From: G965220305 sp965220305
GTDB lineage: Bacteria; Chloroflexota; Dehalococcoidia; Lucifugimonadales; UBA3495
DNA: 64,000 nt
Reading direction: 5' to 3'
Assembly (NCBI GenBank): GCA_965220305.1
Contig: OZ244817.1
Location: forward strand, 1,116,001 to 1,180,000
A program made the position numbers and the translations under genes. Under the pieces are notes generated by a model. The model was not told the origin of the DNA. It worked only from the letters and a program-made list of their open reading frames with translations, and searched no databases. This document shows positions 1-8,439 of this stretch, one piece after another (within the stretch, counting starts at the first letter, position 1; the number at the start of each line of letters is the position of its first letter).

Positions 1-1
1 T

Positions 2-373
2 CTCCTGGAAGCCGAACCCAAGGGGACACCCAGCGGCCAGACCCGCGCCATCACCCTCCAGCAGGGCCCGATAACCAACCGCCGGAAGGAGAAGGAAACA
101 CCCGCAGAGGCTGGGAGCAAACCGAAACAGCGGCAAGTGGGATTGGGCAGCCTCGACCTGCTGGACCCCAGCAGCCTCCGATACCAGGAACGGCGGCCCC
201 TGGGGAGGAAACTCCCACAGAAGAATCCGAAGCCGATGGAACTCGCCGTCAAGAGCCAGGACCTGGTGATAATGAACCCGCCCTACACCAGGCCCACCAG
301 CGCCGCCGGGATGGACCGGAACATCCCCGGCGGGAAACCAGGCATCCCACCAACCAGCCCCGAGGAGTTATAG
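2..373 (+). pseudogene. C-terminal fragment of an N6-adenine DNA methylase, cut by the window start
   Basis: The reading frame is open from the first bases of the window and ends at the TAG at 371-373. It contains DLVIMNPPYTRP at about residues 92-103, the NPPY catalytic motif of amino-methyltransferases in its usual hydrophobic setting. In that family several hundred residues normally follow NPPY; here only about 27 follow, and no other frame continues the domain. I therefore read it as a truncated or decayed methylase at the island edge rather than a working enzyme. The preceding stretch, rich in Lys, Arg and Gln, is not diagnostic. The motif is clear; the pseudogene verdict is an inference. 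Confidence 0.6.
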
Positions 374-566
374 AAGAGGGGCCCGAAACTCCCCACAAAC
401 CCCTGACCCCCTGCGCACTGCACAGCCCCAGACCAGACGAAGGAGCCAGCTGGGTCCGGCCAAGCCCCAGCCAGGCAGGGAATATGACCCGGGGGCGCTC
501 TGATGAGACCAGCGCGCGCCCCCGGACCAACGGAAGAAAAGATTGCAGGCCAACAGGAGAGAGAAA

Positions 567-1289
567 ATGCTCGGAGACACCACCCTGGAGATATATTCCC
601 AAAACCCCGGAGACCCACGGCAACCCGTCGCCCCGGAGACCACCGACGACGAGGCCACCGACCTCTGCATCGCAATGGTCATCAGGCAACTGACCCCCAA
701 CCTCCGTCCCACACACCCCTACAGGAGCCCGGGAACCCAGGAGGATGAGGTCCCCAACGTGCGGGTGGCCTTCGACCTTCCCCAGGACGACCGTCCTACT
801 CCCCCCTGGCTGCAGCGCGTGGACTCGCTCACCGCCACCCTCACCTGGCTGGACGAGGACGGGGAACCCGACCCCGGCAGGGAGCCGGTTTTCCTCAGCC
901 CCACCCTCTACCTGGAGGGCGGCGACGAATGGGAAATGCTGGCGCTGCACACAGCCGGCATCAACCTGGAACAGGAGGAGCTCTCAGACCTGCTCTTTGA
1001 CGCCTACCGGAACAGCGTCCAAGACGACGACTACAGCGAGTGGGACGACCTGAAGTACGAGCTCCGCGCCTTCAGGGAGCGCATGGAGGACGTCGCTGCC
1101 GCCATCCTGGAGGACCCACACGAGGCCTTCCGGGACCGCCTTAGCAGCTACCTGACGCTCTTCGACCCCGGGCCCCTGAGGTGGCCCGACCAGGAGTTCA
1201 GCATCAGCGTCCAAGACGGCGGGACGGTCATCAACTTCACCGTCAGGGCTCAACAGCCGGCCCAGGAAGCCGCCAACCCCCACAGCTAA
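567..1289 (+). CDS. Hypothetical acidic island protein
   Basis: The frame encodes 240 residues from the ATG at 567. I chose that start over the in-frame ATG at 543 because AGGAGAG lies just before it. The protein is acidic, with no signal peptide or membrane segment. Its middle part (DDDYSEWDDLKYELRAFRER, about residues 155-175) looks helical, and the last 40 residues look like a beta-rich tail. I do not recognise a family. Codon use is strongly third-position GC, as in the other island genes, which supports coding. It opens a run of same-strand small genes. Confidence 0.6.
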   Translation: MLGDTTLEIYSQNPGDPRQPVAPETTDDEATDLCIAMVIRQLTPNLRPTHPYRSPGTQEDEVPNVRVAFDLPQDDRPTPPWLQRVDSLTATLTWLDEDGEPDPGREPVFLSPTLYLEGGDEWEMLALHTAGINLEQEELSDLLFDAYRNSVQDDDYSEWDDLKYELRAFRERMEDVAAAILEDPHEAFRDRLSSYLTLFDPGPLRWPDQEFSISVQDGGTVINFTVRAQQPAQEAANPHS

Positions 1290-1415
1290 CTGCAACGGCG
1301 CTACTGCGTCTGCTGCTGCGCCGGCCAGTGCGACCCAGCATGCCCCTCCCTAGTGCAGCCACCAAAGGCACTGGCGCTCCTGCGGCCCCTGCCCCACCCA
1401 GCCCTACAACCCTGA

Positions 1416-1649
1416 ATGCCGTCACCTGAACTGCACCCCCGGGAGGCCGAGCGGGCCATGCTGAACGCCCTCAGAAAACTGTGGGACCAGGAGACCACCT
1501 TCGAGAAGACGCTGCTGCAGTTCCGGCCCGAGCCCAGCCAGATGGACCACAGCTTCATCATCGTGGAGAGGAACGGCAACCGCCGGCAGGTGACCGGCCG
1601 GGAGTTGGAGGAGATGCAGCAGGCCCGGATGGCAGAGGGACGGGAGTAG
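1416..1649 (+). CDS. Small hypothetical island protein (77 aa)
   Basis: This is a 77-residue, charged, probably helical protein. Codon use is coherent (GAG, CTG and ATC rich), and it ends 94 bases before the next gene. The C-terminal half (HSFIIVERNGNRRQVTGREL) resembles a small beta-hairpin followed by a helix. No strong ribosome binding site precedes the ATG, so the start is uncertain; the ATG at 1458 is an alternative. No family recognised. It sits between two other small island genes and was probably co-transcribed with them. Confidence 0.5.
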   Translation: MPSPELHPREAERAMLNALRKLWDQETTFEKTLLQFRPEPSQMDHSFIIVERNGNRRQVTGRELEEMQQARMAEGRE

Positions 1650-1743
1650 AGAGGGACCCCGGAGGAGCCATCCCCCGTACCCGCCCCCCGGAACACCAGA
1701 GGACCGGGGGGCAACCAGGAAAGACAGGAGGAAAAACACAACC

Positions 1744-2286
1744 ATGAACGCCGACGTCGACACAGACGCCGCCCACATAATGGCGGAAATAAGGACCTTC
1801 CGGAGACAAATGGACGAACTCGCCGCACTCACGGAGGGCAGCGCGAAGCAGGACCCCGACGCCGGCTGCAGCCCGGAGCCCGGAGGTCAGCTGGAATCCA
1901 GGGAAAACGTACTCCAGGCCGCCCGGGAAGTGGTGGAGGGGACCACCACGTTCCGGCAGATCACCTTCCGGGACCTGCCCGACATCCGCATAAGGCTGGA
2001 GCTCCGACCCGATGGACCCGCAGGACGCCGAGGACCTCGAATGGCTCCTCAGGGCCATCGAGGAATGGTGAGCGGAAATGGAAGAAAGGGAAGTCCTCAA
2101 GGTCCTCTACAACAGCACACCCGGCAGCAGGTGGCGCAACCAGAAGGGGGTGGAAGACCGACCAGCCCCTGGGCAAGTGGTACGGCATACGCACCGACGA
2201 GAACGGCCGGGTACGGGCCATCGACCTCGCCCAGAACAACCTCCGGGACGGATGCCCTCGGGACTCTGGGAAGTTGGCAACAATGA
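1744..2286 (+). CDS. Hypothetical island protein, reliable only in its N-terminal half
   Basis: The ATG at 1744 follows AGGAGG closely. The first ~95 residues, ending near LPDIRIRLELRP at about 2010, have good coding character and include a helical segment (AEIRTFRRQMDELAAL). Beyond that the frame turns Gly/Arg/Pro-rich and looks non-coding, while another frame offers a short open stretch (MDPQDAEDLEWLLRAIEEW, about 2015-2074). Either a frameshift near 2010 changes the frame, or the gene once ended there. It then overlaps the LRR remnant that starts at 2078. No family recognised. Confidence 0.45.
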   Translation: MNADVDTDAAHIMAEIRTFRRQMDELAALTEGSAKQDPDAGCSPEPGGQLESRENVLQAAREVVEGTTTFRQITFRDLPDIRIRLELRPDGPAGRRGPRMAPQGHRGMVSGNGRKGSPQGPLQQHTRQQVAQPEGGGRPTSPWASGTAYAPTRTAGYGPSTSPRTTSGTDALGTLGSWQQ

Positions 2287-2497
2287 CCTCCCGGAGTTGG
2301 TGGAAGCGATGGGATACCCCAGCGCTGCCGGGCACATCACCGCGCTGGGCGCCGAAGCCCCCAGCCTGAGCATATCCACCTGCCCCAAGTGGCCCGCCCG
2401 GCAGATGACCTTCAGGGTCCGGAAGGACGAGATGCTGCGCGGGCTGGTCCTGCAGCAGCTTGTGGAGGTCCTCCACACCCCCGGCGACATGGAATAA
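2078..2497 (+). pseudogene. Frameshifted plant-type leucine-rich-repeat protein with a TCPxWP domain
   Basis: The first residues (VLKVLYNSTPGSRWRNQKG) match the cap of plant-type LRR proteins. At the G5 run (2146-2150) the match moves to the +1 frame, which reads WKTDQPLGKWYGIRTDENGR and then VRAIDLAQNNLRDG, the classical first LRR. Near 2245-2252 it returns to the original frame (SGLWEVGNNDLPELVEAMGY). The C-terminal part contains TCPKWPARQMTF, a segment repeated in the interrupted gene at 6829. One insertion and one compensating deletion explain the pattern. Whether these are real mutations or sequencing errors cannot be told here. Confidence 0.6.
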
Positions 2498-2610
2498 CAA
2501 CCATCCCGGCGACCAACTCCCGTTGGCAGACAGCCACGGCTGGCCGCCACGCCAGCAGCCGACAACAAACCCAAGGACTCACCAACCACCACCAAACCAG
2601 GAGGGAGAAG

Positions 2611-3504
2611 ATGACCCAAGCAGAATACGGAATGAACGCGCCGGTGGAACTGATGGAGAAATTCTTCAGCAGACCGATTGAGAAGATCATGGGAAACCCC
2701 GGGGCGGACGTCGCCGGGAGGGAATACGCCATGGGGGACAGCGAGACTTTCACGGAAATGCTGACCCGGCGCAGCGCCGGCAGCAACGCCCAGCACCTGC
2801 TCCCCCACCTCCAAGGGGGGATGACCCTCCTCGACCTGGGCTGCGGCCCCGGCAGCATCACCTCCGGGCTGGCCCAGGCAGTCCACCCGGGGAGAACCCA
2901 CGGCGTTGACCTGAACGAAGAGCAGTTGGAGTTGGCCCGCCGGCAAGCCCTGGAACTGGGGCTGGTGAACCTGGAGTTCCACCAGAGCGACGCGCTGCGC
3001 CTGCCCTTCCCCAACGGGCGCTTCGACGCCGTCCACTGCCACGGGTTCCTGATGCACTCACCCTGTATCAAGGAGCAGATGGCGGAGATCCTGCGGGTCC
3101 TGAAGCCCGGCGGCATCCTGGCCAGCCGGGACATGGACGTGCCCACCAGCTTCATCACTCCCGCCGCACTCAGCCATAAGATCTTCGGAATGCTGACCGA
3201 GGTGATACGTCGGGAGGGCGGCAACCCCTGGATGGGCCGGCGCCTCAAGGCCTTCTTCCTGAACGCCGGGCTGGAGGAGGTGGAGACGGGCTTCAACGCT
3301 GACTGCTTCACCCAGCCGGAGGAGGTGAAGTTTCTGGCGGAGTTCCTCCTAAAATGGGGACTCTCCCAGACATTTATGGAAAGGACAGGAAGTTGCCAAA
3401 GGGACTTTGACCAGTGGCGGGAGCAGGTGGAACGATGGAGCCGGCATCCCGGCGCGGTGGGCTGCTTCCACTTCGGCCACGCGGTGGGTCGGAAACCCGC
3501 ATGA
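2611..3504 (+). CDS. Class I SAM-dependent methyltransferase (UbiE-like)
   Basis: The protein is 297 residues from the ATG at 2611, which has GGAGGGAGAAG just before it; an upstream extension of the frame runs through non-coding sequence. Motif I is LLDLGCGPGS (about residues 72-81), followed by the acidic GVDLNEEQLELAR loop, QSDALRLPFPNGRFDAV (motifs II/III) and ILRVLKPGGILASRD (motif IV region). This is the Methyltransf_11/25 layout of small-molecule methyltransferases. The substrate is unknown. It is the most clearly functional enzyme in the first 6 kb of the island. Confidence 0.85.
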   Translation: MTQAEYGMNAPVELMEKFFSRPIEKIMGNPGADVAGREYAMGDSETFTEMLTRRSAGSNAQHLLPHLQGGMTLLDLGCGPGSITSGLAQAVHPGRTHGVDLNEEQLELARRQALELGLVNLEFHQSDALRLPFPNGRFDAVHCHGFLMHSPCIKEQMAEILRVLKPGGILASRDMDVPTSFITPAALSHKIFGMLTEVIRREGGNPWMGRRLKAFFLNAGLEEVETGFNADCFTQPEEVKFLAEFLLKWGLSQTFMERTGSCQRDFDQWREQVERWSRHPGAVGCFHFGHAVGRKPA

Positions 3505-3588
3505 GCCGCATCGACAAACTCCAAGACCCAGCATCTCGGCTACCCTTTTACCCGTAGCACAGCAGACCGGGATGAGAAAGGGAGAAAG

Positions 3589-4146
3589 ATGACGGAACGA
3601 CACGACCTCTTTGGCCGCTTCAACGACGCCGCTCTGAGGGCAACCCAGGCACAGGGAGGCCACCGGCAGAGGGACAAATACTACGAACTGATGGCCAACG
3701 CCCACGCCAGCGGGATGGAATTCCTCCGCCGGATGCAGCAGGAATGGCAACCCGTGATTGACGGCTACAACACCAATGCCCGGTCATCGTCAATACAGTC
3801 GACCGTCGCCTGCAGCGTGAACCCCGGAGGGTTCCTGGGAGACGCCAACGAGTACGGCCCAGACAAAAGGGCGCCGCATCTAGCCGTCCAAGACCTGGCC
3901 AACGGGAAGGAGATTGCGCGGTTCGCCCTCCACCGGATACCGCCGGAGGACGAGTCGGAGCCGGAGTCGGGCAACGCCAGACATCTGGGAATGAGGCAGC
4001 AAGCCCTGGGGTACCAACTGCCCGGCGCCGAATTGAAACTCACATCCATCGCACTGCCCCCCGGGACGGATAAATACATCCGGAAGCTCACCGAAGTCTG
4101 CGTGAAGAGATTGGAAGAATACCTGGAATACCGGGAACACATCTGA
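3589..4146 (+). CDS. Hypothetical island protein (185 aa)
   Basis: The ATG at 3589 is preceded by GAAAGGGAGAAAG, a convincing ribosome binding site. The 185-residue product is soluble. It has an N-terminal helical region (about residues 1-60), a middle section with KEIARFALHRIPPED, and a C-terminal helical stretch (KYIRKLTEVCVKRLEEYLEY). No catalytic motif or family is recognised. It is followed within 20 bases by another small gene with its own GGAG, in keeping with a polycistronic run. Confidence 0.55.
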   Translation: MTERHDLFGRFNDAALRATQAQGGHRQRDKYYELMANAHASGMEFLRRMQQEWQPVIDGYNTNARSSSIQSTVACSVNPGGFLGDANEYGPDKRAPHLAVQDLANGKEIARFALHRIPPEDESEPESGNARHLGMRQQALGYQLPGAELKLTSIALPPGTDKYIRKLTEVCVKRLEEYLEYREHI

Positions 4147-4164
4147 ACTGGAAAGGAGAAAACC

Positions 4165-4227
4165 ATGACCGACAAGACCGGCGGGGAACCCCCTCCGCAG
4201 GAAGAGTCGCAACAATGGCCGACATAG
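4165..4227 (+). CDS. Possible 20-residue leader peptide overlapping the next gene
   Basis: AAAGGAGAAAACC precedes an ATG at 4165 that opens a 20-codon frame ending TAG at 4225-4227. The frame overlaps the start of the next gene (4215) by 13 bases, so the ribosome binding site here may serve the downstream gene through translational coupling. The peptide is Pro/Glu/Gln rich and has no recognisable function. The downstream gene shows no good ribosome binding site of its own, which is the main support. Confidence 0.35.
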   Translation: MTDKTGGEPPPQEESQQWPT

Positions 4228-4607
4228 TGGCCCGAGAGATGCATACTCAGACCATTGGGAAGAAGCACGGAAGCTACCTGATTTATGACGATGGAAAGAT
4301 GGTGATCTCCCTGGACACCTTCACACCGAACATCAACATCAGCATCATCCGGGAGGAGCAACCCATCAGCGTATTCAGCGCGGGACACCGGAGCTGGGAC
4401 CGGCCCGGGGTGTTCCACCCTGGGAGATGGATCGACCACCTGGAGAAACTCAGCGAGAGAGCCCAGACCATCGCCACGGAGAGGAAGGAAACAGAGCGGA
4501 AACGGTCCCAAATGGAACACGAAGCACGGTTTACCCCAGTGGACGACTTCGACCTCTTCCCCCAGGAGAAGGACGAAACGACACGATCAGGGCAGGGAGA
4601 TAGCTGA
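4215..4607 (+). CDS. Hypothetical island protein (130 aa)
   Basis: A 130-residue protein whose N-terminal half is beta-rich (GSYLIYDDGKMVISLDTF, then ISIIREEQPISVF) and whose C-terminal half is a charged helix (HLEKLSERAQTIATERKETE) that may form a coiled coil. No family recognised. The start at 4215 lies inside the preceding 20-codon frame. It ends 8 bases before the next reading frame, so the genes are probably co-transcribed. Confidence 0.5.
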   Translation: MADIVAREMHTQTIGKKHGSYLIYDDGKMVISLDTFTPNINISIIREEQPISVFSAGHRSWDRPGVFHPGRWIDHLEKLSERAQTIATERKETERKRSQMEHEARFTPVDDFDLFPQEKDETTRSGQGDS

Positions 4608-4615
4608 GGCCGGAC

Positions 4616-5137
4616 TTGATACGCCAGCACAGAGGCAGGGAGCATGCCGCGAAGTCCCTGAGGGACACACTCAACAAGGTGGTGGCCGACATCAGACACC
4701 AAGTCCAGAAGAGCATGAACCCCGGCGACGCCACCACCTGGTTGCACTGCGGAATCGAGCGCTCCGACCACTGCCGGGACGGTGATGACCCCCACGCCCA
4801 TTACTGCAACGCAAGGGACGAGAACCGGGCCCCCACCTGCTACTACGGCAAGATACAGGTGGACCCTCCCCTTCCCGAATGCGAGGACGGCCAGGACCAC
4901 TCATGGCGCTCACCCCACGACCTGGAGAGAGAGGAATCCCGACGAACTACAATAACGAGCCAGCGCCACGGGGTGATCATCACCGAGCGCTGTGGCAACT
5001 GCGGAACCCTCCGAGAGATCGACACCGGAGCCAGAGACCCGGGAGATGGGAGCTGGGACAACCAGGCCATCAGCTTCCACCGGCAGAGGAAAACCCCTTC
5101 TGGGACAGCGGGGAAAGAAGTAGAGGTGGAACCCTGA
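4616..5137 (+). CDS. Cysteine/histidine-rich hypothetical protein, possible zinc binder
   Basis: A 173-residue product. The middle carries paired Cys/His (WLHCGIERSDHC, then HYCNARDENRAPTCYYG), and the later section reads GVIITERCGNCGTLREIDTG, with a CxxC turn that looks like a zinc knuckle. The HSWRSP...GVIITExC arrangement resembles small accessory-element proteins I have seen on plasmid-like islands, but I cannot name the family. The start codon is uncertain because no good ribosome binding site precedes 4616. A structural or nucleic-acid-binding role is a guess from the cysteine pattern. Confidence 0.5.
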   Translation: MIRQHRGREHAAKSLRDTLNKVVADIRHQVQKSMNPGDATTWLHCGIERSDHCRDGDDPHAHYCNARDENRAPTCYYGKIQVDPPLPECEDGQDHSWRSPHDLEREESRRTTITSQRHGVIITERCGNCGTLREIDTGARDPGDGSWDNQAISFHRQRKTPSGTAGKEVEVEP

Positions 5138-5328
5138 GAGCCGGAACAACCTGGAGGGCCGTAGGCAGGACTGCTTGGAGAAGAACGGAAAATGCCAAAG
5201 GGCGATACCCCAACTTGCCATGGTCCATCCAGGGCATCGCCCCAGCAATACTGACATCCCCGACCGGGAACCTGACCATCGTTTCGACACAGCCCCCCGG
5301 TACAGCCGGACAATCACCGGAGGTAAAG

Positions 5329-5769
5329 ATGCAGAAAGACCAGCCACTGCTCAATACGGAACCATGTTCCGAGTGCGGAGGAACCCTGGCCTTCAGCCAG
5401 GACCACCTCGGCCCCTACCTGGAGTGCGGGCCCTGCGGCAAGATATTCGAGCTCAAGGTCTCCGCACCAGGAAATCCACCGGAAACGCCGGAGCCGTCTC
5501 CCGGGACGGAACCGGACCCGCTCATGCCCCAACTGATAGAGGACGGCTGCGAGGTGACCGAGTCATGCCTGGAGTGTCCACTACCCCAGTGCAAGTTCGA
5601 CGATCCCGCCGGATACCGGGCCATCAAGCAAAAGCAGAAAGACCAGGAACGGTGCAAAATCATAAATGAGGAAGGGCTGTCGATTGAACAGGCCGCGGAC
5701 CGGTTCGGCGTCACCCCCCAGACCATGTACCGGATCCAAGCCCGCGTGCGGACTCACACAAACACCTGA
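5329..5769 (+). CDS. Zinc-ribbon plus helix-turn-helix protein
   Basis: The start is the ATG at 5329, directly after CCGGAGGTAAAG. Residues about 12-39 form a zinc ribbon (EPCSECGG ... LECGPCGKIF, two CxxC pairs). After a Pro-rich linker there is a second cysteine cluster (CLECPLPQCKFDDPAGY) and then a C-terminal helix-turn-helix (GLSIEQAADRFGVTPQTMYR, about residues 118-137). This fits a small DNA-binding regulator of a mobile element. The target is unknown. The 190 bases between the previous gene and this start hold nothing I can support. Confidence 0.65.
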   Translation: MQKDQPLLNTEPCSECGGTLAFSQDHLGPYLECGPCGKIFELKVSAPGNPPETPEPSPGTEPDPLMPQLIEDGCEVTESCLECPLPQCKFDDPAGYRAIKQKQKDQERCKIINEEGLSIEQAADRFGVTPQTMYRIQARVRTHTNT

Positions 5770-5945
5770 TATCCCTCCTCCCGAACCCCGCCCTCAGGTC
5801 GCCACCCCCCACTTTCGACCTTCAGACATTCGGTCCCCTCAGTCAGAAGAAATACCCACCGGGGACACCGGGACAGAAAGAACAGCCACCCCCAACCAAT
5901 GCCGAAACGCCCAAAAAGGCCCCACGATTTCTGTTACATCAGGAC

Positions 5946-6140
5946 ATGAAGATCAGCCACACCAGCCGAAAGGCCATGATCCTGACGCTCATCGCAATCA
6001 TCCTGGTGACTGGCATAGCCACCTTCACCGGATGGGACCTGCCGGCGACGGCCAGCATCATGTTCATCATAGCGGCGCTGACCATAGGGACCGTCATGGT
6101 CTTCGGGAAACACCAGCCGCCCCCAGCCAGGGGCGGCTGA
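5946..6140 (+). CDS. Small two-helix membrane protein (64 aa)
   Basis: The 64-residue product has two hydrophobic segments, about residues 9-28 (KAMILTLIAIILVTGIATF) and 35-54 (ASIMFIIAALTIGTVMVFG), separated by a short polar turn. The N-terminus is basic, which by the positive-inside rule suggests both ends face the cytoplasm. CAGGA lies 4-8 bases upstream of the ATG. No family is assignable at this length. The 176 bases before it show no gene. Confidence 0.55.
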   Translation: MKISHTSRKAMILTLIAIILVTGIATFTGWDLPATASIMFIIAALTIGTVMVFGKHQPPPARGG

Positions 6141-6174
6141 CCTCCATCCAACTCCCAGGAGGAACCTTGGGCTC

Positions 6175-6741
6175 ATGCCGGACTGCCTGGTTTGGACCAC
6201 CATCTCATGCCTGCAGAACCCCGGGCCAGGGGCCTATGCCATCCGCATCGACCAAGAGGGAAAAGCCCCACTCCAGGCCGCCTTCGGTCGACGCCACACC
6301 ACCACCAACCGGATGCAGCTCTTCGCCGTCATAGCGGCGCTGACCCACATCAGACGGCTTCATCCCGGGGAAAACCTGGACATAACTCTCCGGTCCTCCA
6401 GCCGCTATGTCACCGACAACCTCCACAAGACATGGCACAAGTCCCAGGAAGGAGAAACCAACGCCGACCTCTCGGAACTGCTTGACGATGCGATGGACGA
6501 CCACCGGATAGAGGCGAAGTGGGTCAAGACCGGCAGCGCCCAGGAACTGGTGGAACTGCAGCAGCAGGCCGGCGTGGCCTGCGGAGAGAGGGCCCTGCCC
6601 GCCGACACCGGATACGAACGCGGGGAAGGTAGCCCAGGACAAATCCAGACAGGCGAAGCCGTGGGACAGAGGTCCCCGGACGGGCGACAAATAAGCCACG
6701 CTCCGACCTCTGCGTATAAACCACTGACAACCCACCGTTGA
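6175..6741 (+). CDS. RNase HI-fold protein lacking the catalytic residues
   Basis: The start is the ATG at 6175 with AGGAGG about 12 bases upstream. The sequence follows bacterial RNase HI in order: SCLQNPGPGAYA (strand 1 and turn), TTTNRMQLFAVIAAL (helix A), SSSRYVTDNLHKTW (strand 4 and helix B), NADLSELLDDAM, and IEAKWVKTGS. The catalytic acids of the family (Asp in TDG, Glu in RMEL, Asp in TDSQYV, the later Asp) are replaced here (TTI, RMQL, SSSRYV), and the conserved His after WVK is absent. It may bind RNA/DNA hybrids without cutting, or be a decayed gene. Residues after about 130 are low-complexity. Confidence 0.65.
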   Translation: MPDCLVWTTISCLQNPGPGAYAIRIDQEGKAPLQAAFGRRHTTTNRMQLFAVIAALTHIRRLHPGENLDITLRSSSRYVTDNLHKTWHKSQEGETNADLSELLDDAMDDHRIEAKWVKTGSAQELVELQQQAGVACGERALPADTGYERGEGSPGQIQTGEAVGQRSPDGRQISHAPTSAYKPLTTHR

Positions 6742-6828
6742 CAGGGAGAAGGGGCAGGCCCGAAGCTGTCCGGATATCAGGTGGCATATCCCATTTCACC
6801 CAACAGAACGCCAGGAGGAAAAACCACA

Positions 6829-6921
6829 ATGGAGATCAGGGGGCACTTGGAGGGATTCGACCTGGAACGGGGACGCATCGACATCGTGACCTGCCCGGAG
6901 TGGCCACCCCAGCGGTTCTAG
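6829..6921 (+). pseudogene. 5' part of an island gene split by the IS701-bounded unit
   Basis: The ATG at 6829 follows AGGAGGAAAAACCACA. The frame encodes a 30-residue start containing VTCPEWPPQRF and runs into the CTAG at 6918-6921, where the IS end begins. Its continuation is found beyond the unit, from 10503. The TCPEWPPQRF segment matches TCPKWPARQM in the LRR-type gene at 2078-2497, showing that both belong to one domain family. The reconstructed join keeps one in-frame TAG from the CTAG target, so the gene may already have been damaged. Confidence 0.6.
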
Positions 6922-6979
6922 TACTACAGTCGCAGATAGTTCTTGGTAGAATGGAGCTACTTCAGGAAGAGGATGAGGT

Positions 6980-7864
6980 ATGGTAGTGGCAGCGCAGAAG
7001 GATGAACTGGCGGAAGTAGCCCGGTGGGCCGGGGGGATTGGACGGGTACACGAATCCACTGCGGGGCGGATCGAGAACCGTCAGATTGGGGTGTTCCTGG
7101 CCTCCGCCTGCGCCAAGGGAAGGACGCTGCTGGACCGGGAACTGTACTTGCCCCAGGTATGGGCCGAAGACCGGGAGCGGAGGGAGGAGGCTGGTGTGTC
7201 GGAGGAGGTGTCCTTCTGGACCAAGCGCCAGTTGGCCCAGAGGATGCTGGAGCGGGCGCTGGAATCGGGGGTTCCCTTTGGTTGGGTTACTGGAGATGAG
7301 GTCTACGGGAGCGACCGCAACTTGCGGCTGTGGCTGGAGCAGGAAGGTATTCCCCACGTGCTGGCCATCAAGAGCAACGAGAAGCTGTGGGCTTGGCGGG
7401 AAAAGGGATCCCGCCAGGTGAGGGCGGAGTGGCTGGCGGCTCAGGTTGAAGAGTCCGGTTGGCAACGGCTAAGCGCGGGCGATGGGGCTAAGGGCCCCGG
7501 GGTCTATGAGGTGGACCCCAGTGAATATACGGCCTTTCCGGGAGCCGGGCAGTGGCTGCTGGCCCGGCGCAGCATTGCCAAGTCTGAGGAATTGGCTTCC
7601 TACGTGTGCTTCGGCCCGGCCGGGATTGCATTGGAGGAACTGGTGAGGGTTGCCGGAGTCCGGTGGGCCATCGAGGAATGCTTTGAAGAAGCCAAGGGTC
7701 AGGTGGGACTGGACCAGTATGAAGTGCGCAAGTGGGAGGGCTGGTACCGACACATTACCCTGGCGATGCTGGCCCACGCCTATCTGGCGGTGACCAGGCA
7801 TCAGGTGGTCGCTGATGGGGGTATAGGTGAAAAGGGGGCTGCCTGGAATGGGAGGAAGGGCTGA
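6980..7864 (+). pseudogene. IS701-family transposase with an in-frame internal deletion
   Basis: The 294 residues align with the 395-residue transposase of the three intact copies in this window, but residues about 25-126 are missing. The element (1126 bp) is shorter than the intact 1429 bp by exactly 303 bp, or 101 codons. The junction falls in a GCGGG(G/A)CGG motif present at both sides of the missing segment. The deletion removes the first catalytic Asp (VVDETGF in intact copies), while GDEVYG and the EECFEEAKGQVGLDQYE region remain. It should be inactive alone, though its ends could be moved in trans. Confidence 0.8.
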
Positions 7865-8051
7865 TACTCATGACAGTGCCCGAGGTGCGCCGGTTGCTCT
7901 GCCGCTTGATATGGATGCCCTGCCACCCACCGAACTTCGTGCTGGCCTGGTCCCGGTGGAGACGGCGGCATCAGGCCAAAGCACGGCATTCTCATTACAA
8001 AACAAAGGGAGGGTAAACCTTCTGGCTATAGATATGCGCCTGTAGTATTAG

Positions 8052-8276
8052 GCCCACTGAAGCATCGGTAATCCGCTGCACCGGACCTTGGAGGTGACCT
8101 ACCGGGAGGACCAGTGGCGGGTCCGAAAGGACCACGCTCCCTAAAATCTGGCTACCCTTCGCCAGATCTCCCACAAGCTGCTAAAGAATGAGGCCAGCCT
8201 TAAGTCCGCCATCCAAGGCAAACGCCTCAACGCCGGCTGGAGCGAGGACTACCTGCTCAAGGTCCTCCTTGGTTAA
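8052..8276 (+). pseudogene. C-terminal remnant of an ISAs1-type transposase
   Basis: The frame ending TAA at 8274-8276 reads LEVTYREDQWRVRKDHAP, a stop, NLATLRQISHKLLKNEASLK and then AGWSEDYLLKVL. This is the characteristic tail of ISAs1-family DDE transposases (VTFREDxxRVRKxHAPxN ... LKVL). An internal TAG at about 8142-8144 and the absent catalytic core make it a fossil. It starts right next to the end of the IS701-type element at 8047, so its upstream part was lost. Confidence 0.6.
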
Positions 8277-8439
8277 AACGCGATTGCCCTGCCTGGAATT
8301 CCAGTTTAATTGACAAGCGTCGTCCCATCAATTATAAGGTAGGGGAACATCCATGGGAGCAAGTCTTGTGAAGATTATTTGCTAACGATGAAGGTAGTTT
8401 ATGTGGGTGGTTCGTAATATATTCACTAGGAGGTGATCG

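Noticed and set aside
6175..6741. Functional RNase HI
   Set aside because: All catalytic acids and the active-site His are substituted, so I describe it as a non-catalytic fold.
8048..8439. An intact small gene or leader in front of the solute-binding protein
   Set aside because: The only recognisable content is an ISAs1 transposase tail with an internal stop; the rest has no start signal apart from the one for the gene at 8440.
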